This document shows, in pieces, positions 26,289 to 35,054 of a DNA stretch of 64,000 nucleotides (its first letter is position 1; the number at the start of each line of letters is the position of its first letter). The translations under genes were made by a program, and so were the position numbers. The stretch is from CALZIK01 sp046756565 (GTDB lineage Bacteria > Acidobacteriota > Thermoanaerobaculia > Multivoradales > JAHEKO01): positions 1 through 64,000 of the forward strand of contig JBHHWO010000003.1 of the NCBI GenBank assembly GCA_046756565.1, written 5' to 3'. The notes under the pieces are model-generated. The model worked only from the letters and a program-made list of their open reading frames with translations. It was not told the DNA's origin and did not search any database.

Positions 26289-27055
26289 TAGCCCGTCACC
26301 TCGTCTCGCGTGACCACCAGTGAGACCACGTCCGATCTGCGCAGCGGGTGACCCGGCAGAGGATGCTGTCTGAGAATCACCCCGGGCGCGATTCCCTCGT
26401 AGGACTCGAACTTCACGCTGCCCAGCCGGATGCCCCGCCGCTCGAAGTAGCGGCGGACGTCCGAATAGCTCCGATAGATCAGATCAGGCATAACGAAAAC
26501 GGCTTCCCGGTCATCGAGATTCAGGTAAAGATCGACGCCGCTGCCCCGGCTGACCTGAGTACCCGCCGGTGGATTCTGGGTCACCACGGTTCCCGAGCGC
26601 CCGCTCCGGCTAAAGACGTTCGCAACCCTTCCGAGCGCAAGACCTTCGGCCACCAGCGTTACCTGAGCGGCCTGGAGAGCCCGCTCCGAAACGTCCGGCA
26701 CCGTGACGACCTCCTGCCCCAGAGATACAACCGCCTTGACCGCGGTGCCGCGCTTCACGAGCGAGCCGGAGCGCGGATCCTGGCGCACCACATGCCCTTC
26801 CGGCACCGAATCGTCGTAGCGCGCTTCCTCGTCCCAGTCCAGACTAAGGCCTTGATCGCGCACCAGCGCCTCGGCCTCGGCCATCGGGGTGCCTTCGAGA
26901 TTCGGCACGGCAGTCACGCCGCTGCGCACGAAGAAACTGAACGCGAAGTAGGAGGTCAACACGAACGCACCTCCAAGCAGCGCGGCGTAGGCGACCCACG
27001 CCAGCCAGCGCAACGGCCGCGCCGAAAAATCACGCAGTTTCTTGGATCGACTCAC
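26288..27055 (-). CDS. membrane-anchored PASTA-repeat protein without a kinase domain
   Basis: The 255-residue protein has a basic cytoplasmic start, one membrane helix (about 19-44) and three extracytoplasmic PASTA repeats (about 47-113, 114-180, 186-250), each with a VP or MP start such as AVPNLEGTPMAEAEALV. PASTA domains bind peptidoglycan fragments or lipid II, usually as sensors of Ser/Thr kinases or on penicillin-binding proteins. Here the sensor stands alone, so it may act as a decoy or partner for a separate kinase. It is coupled to rpe. Confidence 0.85.
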
Positions 27056-27066
27056 GAGCGAATGGG

Positions 27067-27091
27067 CGGTTTCCGGGATTGCCGGAAACCG
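27067..27091 (-). other. perfect hairpin after the peroxiredoxin-like gene
   Basis: CGGTTTCCGG (27067-27076) pairs perfectly with CCGGAAACCG (27082-27091) around a 5-nt loop, 1 nt past the stop of the peroxiredoxin-like gene. No T-run follows on the minus strand. It may protect or process the mRNA between that gene and the PASTA gene, or weakly terminate. Confidence 0.4.
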
Positions 27092-27092
27092 G

Positions 27093-27608
27093 TCAGTTGA
27101 CCCAGCGGTCCACCAGACGGTTGATCACCTTGCGCGGATAGTTCGCGGTCGACGATTCGCCCGGCAACGCGCCAAGCGCGGCCTGAACGCCTTCGGCCGC
27201 CGCCGGAGCCGGGTTCGCCAGCCAGAGCACTCTCTGGTCGCGTCCGACCAGCACGCAGATGGCACTGTCGCCATCCCCCTCGGCCCAGTCCGCGCCGTAG
27301 GCTCCAGCGAGGTTCCGATCGTCGTGGAGCAGTGGAAACGGAAGTGCCAGGTCTCGCTGCACGCCCTTGAGCTCGTCGAGCGTGGCCGCGGAGACACCGA
27401 GAACCTTGACGTTTCTTCGAGTGAGCCGAGGAAACGCCGCCTTCAGCGCCGACAGGTCAGCCCGGCGCGCTGCCGACTCGGTACCGGCGAAGAGATAGAG
27501 CAGTACCGGAGTCCGAGGCACCTCGTCGCGAAGCATCAGCACCACGTCTTCGGTGGAGGCGAGATCGAAGTTCGGAGCTTCGTCTCCTACTTGCAGGAGT
27601 TTCGTCAT
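27093..27608 (-). CDS. peroxiredoxin-fold protein lacking the catalytic cysteine
   Basis: The 171-residue protein has the AhpC/TSA layout (VGDEAPNFDLAST start, then VLLYLFAGTESAARRADLSA, VKVLGVSAA, FPLLHDDRNLAGAYG, and RDQRVLWLANPAP). At the place where peroxiredoxins have the PxxxTxxC peroxidatic site there is AGTESAARR, with no cysteine. The only Cys is in a core strand (AICVLVG). It therefore cannot use standard peroxidase chemistry and may be a redox-inactive binding or chaperone protein. It sits between rseP and the PASTA gene. Confidence 0.75.
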   Translation of the reverse strand: MTKLLQVGDEAPNFDLASTEDVVLMLRDEVPRTPVLLYLFAGTESAARRADLSALKAAFPRLTRRNVKVLGVSAATLDELKGVQRDLALPFPLLHDDRNLAGAYGADWAEGDGDSAICVLVGRDQRVLWLANPAPAAAEGVQAALGALPGESSTANYPRKVINRLVDRWVN

Positions 27609-27624
27609 GTCAAGACCTCTCGAA

Positions 27625-28947
27625 TCAGGAGCCCGGGAGCATGCCCTCCGGAATGACCTTGCGTAGATCGAAGTAGATGACCATCACCATCAGCATGATG
27701 ATGAGGACAAAGCCCACCTGGTTGACGCGCTCTTTCAACGTGAACGACAAGTCGCGCCGGAACAGGCTCTCCACCAACAGGATCACGATCTGACCGCCGT
27801 CGAGAATCGGCACCGGCATCAGATTGAGAATGGCGATGCTGATGCTGATCAGGCCCATCAGATGAAGCAGGTTGCGAAGCCCGGATCGAGCCGCGGCCCC
27901 GCTGAGCGCGGCGATCTGAATCGGACCCGACAGCGCGCTCTTGGCGGCCAGCTTGCCGGTGAAGATCTTCCCCAGCACCGCAAACGTCTGGCGGGTCACA
28001 TCCCAGTTGAACCGGCAGCTCTGGACTACGGATTCGATCGGGCCGTAGCGTTGAAACGAGGTCGAAGCCAGGCTGACTCCGATCCAGCCGCGACCTTCGT
28101 TCTCCCGTGGCACGACCGTCAGCGTCAGCGAGCTTCCGTCGCGCTGTATTTCCACCAGAATCGACTGGCCGGGTCGCTCGGACAGGTAGTCGACGAAATC
28201 CCTTTGCCCACTCAGGGGCCGACCGTCGACGGCGCGGATCTCGTCGCCGACCAGGAGACCGGCGGCCTCGGCGGGATCGTTGGGAAACAGCCCCGCGACT
28301 CGCGGCAGCATCTCGGGGAAAACGCCGGCGTCGCCGAACTCGTACTTCGGGACGGTGTCCGGCACCACGGTCGCCCGGAGCGTCTCACCCGACCGGTCGA
28401 GCTCGAGCTCGACCGGTTTTCCAGGAGATGTCAGAATGGCAAACCGAACCTCTTCCCAGTTCTCGACGGGCTTATTGCCGATCGCGGTCACCACGTCGCC
28501 CGGCTCGAGCCCGGCTCTCGCCGCCGGCGATTCGGGTCGAACGCCTCCGACCACCGACGGCAGATCCGGGGGCGCAGCCACCTCGATCCCGACCATGAAC
28601 ACCACGGCGATCAGAGCGATCGCCAGCACGATGTTCATCGCCGGACCGGCCAGATAGATGACGATTCGCTGCCACCGGGGCTTGTTGAGAAACTCGGAGG
28701 GGTCGTCACCGACCTCGCTCGGATCCTCGCCGCTCAGCTGTACATAGCCCCCGAGCGGAACCAGTGACACACGATAGTCCGTGCCGGCGCGCTCGAAGCC
28801 CCACAGGCGCTTGCCGAAGCCCAGCGAGAACACGTGCGCGTGCACCTTGAACAACTTCGCCGCCACCAGGTGCCCACCCTCGTGAACAAAAATAATGACC
28901 CCGAGCGCGAAGACAAAGGCGGCCGTGTTGATCAGGAACGTCGTCAT
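27625..28947 (-). CDS. rseP: RseP-type site-2 protease
   Basis: The 440-residue membrane metalloprotease has the zinc motif HEGGH in VIIFVHEGGHLVAAKLF, two PDZ domains (about residues 115-190 and 205-280), and the second active-site motif NLMPVPILDGGQIV. It cuts anti-sigma factors or signal-peptide remnants within the membrane. I chose ATG 28947 at the first helix rather than the frame start at 29010. cdsA lies upstream after a 153-bp gap where dxr is often found. Confidence 0.93.
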   Translation of the reverse strand: MTTFLINTAAFVFALGVIIFVHEGGHLVAAKLFKVHAHVFSLGFGKRLWGFERAGTDYRVSLVPLGGYVQLSGEDPSEVGDDPSEFLNKPRWQRIVIYLAGPAMNIVLAIALIAVVFMVGIEVAAPPDLPSVVGGVRPESPAARAGLEPGDVVTAIGNKPVENWEEVRFAILTSPGKPVELELDRSGETLRATVVPDTVPKYEFGDAGVFPEMLPRVAGLFPNDPAEAAGLLVGDEIRAVDGRPLSGQRDFVDYLSERPGQSILVEIQRDGSSLTLTVVPRENEGRGWIGVSLASTSFQRYGPIESVVQSCRFNWDVTRQTFAVLGKIFTGKLAAKSALSGPIQIAALSGAAARSGLRNLLHLMGLISISIAILNLMPVPILDGGQIVILLVESLFRRDLSFTLKERVNQVGFVLIIMLMVMVIYFDLRKVIPEGMLPGS

Positions 28948-29100
28948 CTGGATGTAAACCGGCTGGATTCGAGCCGGCTGAGCTCGAAAGCCGGCGGTTT
29001 CAGAGGCCAAGCAGGCCGCAGAGGGCGCTCATCATACACCGGTTGACGGCGCCGACGACCTCGCATGGGCTCGTCCCGCGGGAACCTTGCGAGGTGCCTC

Positions 29101-29919
29101 CTAGCTCCCCACCAGAGGCGTGAACCGGCAGATCAGCTCCAGAACCGGCCCGCCGACGAACAGGGAGTCGAGGCGGTCGAGTATGCCCCCATGGCCGGGG
29201 AGCAGAGCGCCGGAATCCTTGGCACCGGCGGCTCGCTTGATCAGTGATTCGACCAGGTCCCCGATCTGGCCGGCGGTGGAGATCAACGCACCGGTAGCGA
29301 GCAGCCAGGGCTCCAGACCACCCAGGCGCCACGCCCCCCAAAGGCCCGCCGCGAGCACGCCCAGGACGAGGCCGCCGACCGCGCCTTCCCAAGTCTTGTT
29401 TGGACTCACCCGAGCGGCGATCTTTTTCTTGCCCCAGGTGCGTCCGACCAGAAAGGCGCCGGTATCGGTCGCCCAGATCACCGCCAGCAGCAGGACCATC
29501 AGCCAGGGGTCCCGGCCTCTGAGCCGATCGAAGGCGACTACAGGGAGGGCGAGGTAGAGCGAGCCAAACGCCAGAGCTCCGAGCGCGAGAGCCCGCTCGC
29601 GGACCGAGTCTCGGCTCCACAGGGCCGCCAGCGAGGTCCCGAGGGTCGCCAGGATCACGAAGCCAAAAACCCATGATGCGGATTCGCCGCCAATCCGGCC
29701 GTTCAGCGCTCTGGCCAGCGCCGGGGCCGCCAGGAGAACGAAAACCGGTAGGCTCCACGCGGCTCGGCCGGCACCGGTAGAGACCGCGAGTCTGGCAAGC
29801 TCGACGGCGCCGGCCACGCACACCACCAGGACCACGCCGAAGAAGCCGGCGCGCGGCAGCTGGAACACCGCCGCGAGCACCAACGGCATTCCCACCGCAG
29901 CCGTCAGGACACGTTGCAT
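29101..29919 (-). CDS. cdsA: phosphatidate cytidylyltransferase
   Basis: The 272-residue polytopic enzyme forms CDP-diacylglycerol. The C-terminal CDS signature is clear: SLIKRAAGAKDSG followed by LPGHGGILDRLDS. ATG 29919 lies 23 nt after the uppS stop; the frame stays open upstream but that part overlaps uppS and is shadow sequence. uppS-cdsA order is widely conserved. Confidence 0.94.
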   Translation of the reverse strand: MQRVLTAAVGMPLVLAAVFQLPRAGFFGVVLVVCVAGAVELARLAVSTGAGRAAWSLPVFVLLAAPALARALNGRIGGESASWVFGFVILATLGTSLAALWSRDSVRERALALGALAFGSLYLALPVVAFDRLRGRDPWLMVLLLAVIWATDTGAFLVGRTWGKKKIAARVSPNKTWEGAVGGLVLGVLAAGLWGAWRLGGLEPWLLATGALISTAGQIGDLVESLIKRAAGAKDSGALLPGHGGILDRLDSLFVGGPVLELICRFTPLVGS

Positions 29920-29942
29920 GAATCGCCGCCGAACCGACTCTC

Positions 29943-30743
<801 letters not shown>

Positions 30744-30808
30744 TGTGAGAAAGGGAAGGTTACTCGCCACCTGCTCGCAAGATGCTATAATTTAGCACAA
30801 TCAAGCGA

Positions 30809-31579
30809 CTATTCGGCCACGCCGCGCACGTATGCGACGCTCTCGAGTACCAGGCCCTGAGACGGCGCCGTGGGTCCGGCCAGCGACCTGGATCCACCCC
30901 CGAGAAGCCGCTCGAACTCGATCACTCGACGTTTACCGAGCCCGACCTCGAGCAGGGTTCCCACCAGCGACCTGACCATGCCGCGCAGAAACCCCTCGCC
31001 CTCGACCCGGAGAATCAGGCCTCGATCGGCCTCGCGCAGATCCGCGGCGAAGATCCGCCTGTGCGGGTCCGAATGAGCGCCGCCACTGCGCGCAAACGCG
31101 GAGAAATCGTGCCGGCCCACGAGAGCTCCGACCGCCGAGCGCATGAGCCCGAGGTCGACCGCAGGATCCACTTGAGCCGCGAACAGCGAATCCAGAGGCG
31201 AAAGCACCCGGGTTGGGATCATCCGATACGAATAGATCTTGCTGATCGCGCTTTTCTGGGCGTGAAACTCCGCGGGCATCCGATCGGCGGTCAAGACCCG
31301 TATGTCCGGTGGAAGATGTCTATTGGTCGCGTGGACGAGCGCTTTATCCGGCAGGGTCTGCCATGCCGGAGACTCACCGGGCTGAACCACGATGTGGGCG
31401 ACTTGGCCGCGAGCATGAACCCCGGCGTCGGTACGTCCGGCGCCGACGGTGCGTACGCTCACGCCGAGCGCTCTCTCGAGGGCTTCCTCGAGGCGCTGCT
31501 GTACAGTCATCGCGTTCGGCTGACGCTGCCAGCCCGCGTATGCGGTCCCCCGGTAGGCGAGGGTCAGCCTTGGAACCAT
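30809..31579 (-). CDS. truA: tRNA pseudouridine synthase A
   Basis: The 256-residue enzyme makes pseudouridine at tRNA positions 38-40. The catalytic aspartate lies in GAGRTDAGVHARGQV; GWQRQPNAMTVQ and FLRGMVRSLVGTLLEVG are also typical. ATG 31579 is 11 nt after the stop of the upstream glycosyltransferase gene, with GGAGGAAT overlapping that stop region as ribosome site. Confidence 0.94.
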   Translation of the reverse strand: MVPRLTLAYRGTAYAGWQRQPNAMTVQQRLEEALERALGVSVRTVGAGRTDAGVHARGQVAHIVVQPGESPAWQTLPDKALVHATNRHLPPDIRVLTADRMPAEFHAQKSAISKIYSYRMIPTRVLSPLDSLFAAQVDPAVDLGLMRSAVGALVGRHDFSAFARSGGAHSDPHRRIFAADLREADRGLILRVEGEGFLRGMVRSLVGTLLEVGLGKRRVIEFERLLGGGSRSLAGPTAPSQGLVLESVAYVRGVAE

Positions 31580-31590
31580 CGGCCGTTCAC

Positions 31591-32907
31591 CTATTCCTCC
31601 TGCGCCCGTCTCATATCCAGCAGGCGCATCGCAGCATAGGGACCCCAGAGCGCGGCGAAGATCCAGGGCATCATCGGAGTCTGAGTGAATTGCGGCACGT
31701 AGGCAAGAATGCCGGAGCAGCACAGAACCAGCCAGGCTCGGCGCTCCTCGAGAGCCGCAAAGGGAAGCAGCCAGAGCAGGTACCAGGGATACACAGTGGC
31801 CGAGCACAGCAGGGTGGCTTCGAGCACCCGACCGCCGGTGGTAACCGGGTCCGGCTTGCGCCAGGCCGCTATCACCAGTCCTCCCAGCAGCCCGGCCAGA
31901 AGCAACCGAGCGTGCATGCGCGGATGGTTCCAAGGGTAGAACCGGTTCCAGTACTCATGCTCCTCGCTACGTTCCTTCCGGCGGTCCAGAATATCCTCGA
32001 CGAAGTCCCTCGAATCGATCGCATCCAGCCCGCGCCACAGCGGCTCGTAGAGCGGGCCATTGAACTCCCAGGAGGTGCCGAAGCGCACGTACCCGGACGG
32101 GATGCCGCCGACCGATGTCGCGACCGGGCCGAATGCGAAGATAAGAGTCAGCCCGACAAGGCCGGCGAACACCCAGGGCCGCGGGCTCTGTCTCATCCAC
32201 GCCGGCACCAGGATCAGGGGTACCAGCTTCGACAGAATCCCCGCGGCCGCCGCCAGAGCGGCGGTGGTGCTGTCCCGCTTGACCGCCAGAGCCCATACCG
32301 CCACCAGAACGAAGCAGACGCCCAGCGCGTCGACGTGCCCCATTCCGGCGGTCTCGACCACCGCCAACGGGTTCCACGCGTACCAGATCGCCCCTCCCCG
32401 GCCGCATTTCCTGGTCGCCGCCAACCGGCACAGGAAGTAGCAGGCGATCAGATCGGCGATCGTCACGATCAGCTTCCAGGCCAGGATCGGCCACGGAAAT
32501 CGGGCGGCTATGCTGAACAGAGTGAGTGCCAACGGCGGATAGACCGTGGCGACATCGCGATGGTCGAGCTCCAGCCAGATATCGCCCCGCAACGAGGCAA
32601 GCTCGGGCGCGTCCGGCGACAACTCGTATGGGTTGAGGCCAGCTCCGGCGACCTTGCCGTCCCAAACGTATCGGTAGATGTCGTCGGACAGGGACGGCTG
32701 GATGGGCAACAACAGGAGGCGCATGGCTGTCGCGACCAGAATGACGACACGGGCCGAGGGAACCGGCTGCCAGCGCCGAGCCCAGACCATGGCCGCCAGC
32801 GCAGCGCCGAAACACGCGAGCGCAACACCGAGCCGGGAGCCCAGGTCCCCGGTCGCCGCAAGCCCCAGGTACGGGACAAGCAATACGAGGTAACGTACGC
32901 CCTGCAT
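31591..32907 (-). CDS. polytopic GT-C-type glycosyltransferase (mannosyltransferase-like)
   Basis: The 438-residue protein has roughly ten membrane helices. After the first helices comes the acidic lumenal motif SDDIYRYVWDGKVAGAGLNP, typical of GT-C enzymes that use polyprenyl-phosphate sugars (PIG-M/ArnT-like). TVYPPLALTLF and WNPLAVVETAGMGHVDALG are also family-like. Donor and acceptor are unknown; UppS nearby fits a lipid-linked donor. I chose ATG 32907 because the longer frame would overlap the divergent GT2 gene. Confidence 0.72.
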   Translation of the reverse strand: MQGVRYLVLLVPYLGLAATGDLGSRLGVALACFGAALAAMVWARRWQPVPSARVVILVATAMRLLLLPIQPSLSDDIYRYVWDGKVAGAGLNPYELSPDAPELASLRGDIWLELDHRDVATVYPPLALTLFSIAARFPWPILAWKLIVTIADLIACYFLCRLAATRKCGRGGAIWYAWNPLAVVETAGMGHVDALGVCFVLVAVWALAVKRDSTTAALAAAAGILSKLVPLILVPAWMRQSPRPWVFAGLVGLTLIFAFGPVATSVGGIPSGYVRFGTSWEFNGPLYEPLWRGLDAIDSRDFVEDILDRRKERSEEHEYWNRFYPWNHPRMHARLLLAGLLGGLVIAAWRKPDPVTTGGRVLEATLLCSATVYPWYLLWLLPFAALEERRAWLVLCCSGILAYVPQFTQTPMMPWIFAALWGPYAAMRLLDMRRAQEE

Positions 32908-32969
32908 TCGGAACCCGGCCTCTCCATGCGGTCCCGAGGCACCACTCAATCTGCGGACCTGGACCCAAA

Positions 32970-34490
32970 ATGACGAGCGACCTGGCACAACTGGTGCTGA
33001 TTCTGTACTACTCGACTCTCGGCGTCCTGGCTGTTTACGGCGGACACCGTCTGGTGCTCGTGGTCCTCTACTTCCGCACCCGGCACCTTAGCGCACCGGT
33101 TCCGCCCGAACCGGAGATCTGGCCTCGGGTCACGGTGCAGCTGCCGCTATACAACGAGCTCTACGTCGCCGAGCGGCTGATCCGGGCGGTCGGAGAGCTC
33201 GACTACCCGAGAGACCGTCTCCAGATCCAGGTCCTGGACGATTCCAACGACGAAACCCGGGAGATCGTGGCCCGCACGGTCGCCCGGCTCCACAGCCGGG
33301 GCATCGACATCGAGCACATCCGGCGGCCGGATCGTACCGGCTTCAAGGCCGGTGCCCTCGAGTACGGTCTCGGGACGGCCACCGGCGAGCTGGTTGCGAT
33401 CTTCGACGCCGACTTCGTGCCCCACCCGAGCTATCTCCGAGAGATCGTGCCGTACCTCGCCGACGCCGAAGGCCGCGACCTTGGCATGGTGCAGGCCTGC
33501 TGGGAGCACTTGAACCGCGACTACTCTCTGCTGACGCGCATCCAGGCCATCTTCCTCGACGGTCACTTCCTGGTCGAGCACGCGGCCCGCAATCGGAGCG
33601 GCTGCTTCTTCAACTTCAACGGCACCGCCGGAATCTGGCGGCGTCAGGCGATCGTCGACGCCGGCGGCTGGCAGCACGATACGCTGACCGAGGACCTGGA
33701 CCTTTCATACCGGGCTCAGCTGGCCGGCTGGCGCTTCCTGTTCCTGCCGGATCTCAAGGTGTCGGCGGAGCTCCCCGTCGAGATCAACGCGTTCAAGCGC
33801 CAACAGTTTCGATGGGCAAAGGGATCCATCCAGACGGCGCGCAAACTGCTTCCGACAATCCTCAAGGCTCCGATCGACTGGAGGATCAAGGCCGAGGCAT
33901 TCGTTCACCTGACCAACAACGCCAGCTATCTGCTTATGGTTCTCTTGTCCGTGCTGGTATTTCCGGCAATGGTCTTTCGTCGAGGCTCCCCGGTTACGAG
34001 CCTGCTGACGATCGACCTTCCTTTGTTTCTGTGCGCGACGGTATCGGTACTGGCATTCTACGCGACTAGCCAGTTGTCCGCTCGGGGCGGTGGCAGACTG
34101 AGACAACTGGTGCCGCTGATGGGCCTCGGCATCGGCCTGGGCATCAACAATTCGCGGGCGGTCCTCCAGGGGCTCATGAAAGACGTCGGCGTCTTCGAGC
34201 GAACTCCCAAGTACCGCATCGAGTCCCGCAACGACAAGTGGCGTACCAAGAAGTATCGCGTCCGTGCCAACCTCGGCACCGTGCTCGAAGGCCTTCTCGC
34301 GGGCTGGTTCGTCATCGCGTTTCTGCTCGCCTGGCAGTGGGGCATGTGGTCCTCACTTCCGTTCTTGTACCTGTTCCTACAGGGCTACTGCTACATGTAC
34401 GCTTTGTCGATGGTCTCGAGCGGCTTCGGCGCTTCCCTCACGACACGCCCCGCGGTGGTCCCGGCGCCTCTGGACGGCGGAGGGCCCTGA
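32970..34490 (+). CDS. membrane GT2 glycosyltransferase (cellulose/mannan-synthase-like)
   Basis: The 506-residue processive-type GT2 has an N-terminal helix, a catalytic domain with LDDSNDE, FDADF, TEDLD and QQFRW (the D, DxD, ED, QxxRW set), and several C-terminal helices. It resembles CsgA/CslA-type synthases that polymerise and export beta-glucan or mannan. No BcsB or PilZ partner is nearby. It is divergent from the GT-C gene and followed 2 nt later by a GNAT gene, so the block may make a modified surface glycan. Confidence 0.82.
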   Translation: MTSDLAQLVLILYYSTLGVLAVYGGHRLVLVVLYFRTRHLSAPVPPEPEIWPRVTVQLPLYNELYVAERLIRAVGELDYPRDRLQIQVLDDSNDETREIVARTVARLHSRGIDIEHIRRPDRTGFKAGALEYGLGTATGELVAIFDADFVPHPSYLREIVPYLADAEGRDLGMVQACWEHLNRDYSLLTRIQAIFLDGHFLVEHAARNRSGCFFNFNGTAGIWRRQAIVDAGGWQHDTLTEDLDLSYRAQLAGWRFLFLPDLKVSAELPVEINAFKRQQFRWAKGSIQTARKLLPTILKAPIDWRIKAEAFVHLTNNASYLLMVLLSVLVFPAMVFRRGSPVTSLLTIDLPLFLCATVSVLAFYATSQLSARGGGRLRQLVPLMGLGIGLGINNSRAVLQGLMKDVGVFERTPKYRIESRNDKWRTKKYRVRANLGTVLEGLLAGWFVIAFLLAWQWGMWSSLPFLYLFLQGYCYMYALSMVSSGFGASLTTRPAVVPAPLDGGGP

Positions 34491-34492
34491 GC

Positions 34493-35047
34493 GTGGTAGC
34501 CCATCCGGACCATGAGCGGCATGGTGCTCCGGCGGTCACCATTCGGCCGATCCGACCGTCCGACGCGCCACTCCTGGATCGCTGGCGCCTCGAGCCCAGC
34601 GTCCGCGAGCACCAACCGCTGTCTGACTCCTCGACCGCGCAACTGCTGGCGGACCTGCACCGGCAGAGACACGAGGACCTCTACGCCTCACGGGGCGAGA
34701 AGTTCCAGTGGGTCATCCAGCACGATCTGCGACCCGCGGGCTGGATCACCCTGGTGATCATCAATTGGAGCCACGGGCTCGCCGAGATCGGGTACGCCCT
34801 GTCGACCGAGTTCCAACGCAAGGGCCTGATGGGCCAGGCTCTTCGGACCCTGCTCTCCGATCTTTTTTCCCGCACCGCGGTGCGGCGGGTCGAAGCCCGG
34901 TGCGCGGTCGACAATCAGCCGTCGCAACAGGTCTTGGAACGCGTCGGCTTCGAGCGAGAGGGCTTCCTGCGTGGCTATTTCGTGCTGCGCGGGAAACCGG
35001 TCGACAACTACCTCTACGCGATCCTCAAGAGCGACTGGGCCTCCTAG
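34493..35047 (+). CDS. GNAT-family N-acetyltransferase (RimJ-like)
   Basis: The 184-residue protein has the GNAT fold: TIRPIRPSDAPLL start, IGYALSTEFQRKGLMGQALR acetyl-CoA loop, and DNQPSQQVLERVGFEREGFL, as in the RimJ/RimL ribosomal-protein or amino-sugar acetyltransferases. Start is GTG 34493, 2 nt after the GT2 stop; no in-frame ATG precedes the fold. Position next to a polysaccharide synthase makes sugar acetylation possible, but that is inference. Confidence 0.8.
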   Translation: MVAHPDHERHGAPAVTIRPIRPSDAPLLDRWRLEPSVREHQPLSDSSTAQLLADLHRQRHEDLYASRGEKFQWVIQHDLRPAGWITLVIINWSHGLAEIGYALSTEFQRKGLMGQALRTLLSDLFSRTAVRRVEARCAVDNQPSQQVLERVGFEREGFLRGYFVLRGKPVDNYLYAILKSDWAS

Positions 35048-35054
35048 AAGACGA

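Noticed and set aside
30786..30791. TATAAT on the plus strand as a promoter
   Set aside because: Genes on both sides are on the minus strand, and no -35 box or downstream plus gene fits.
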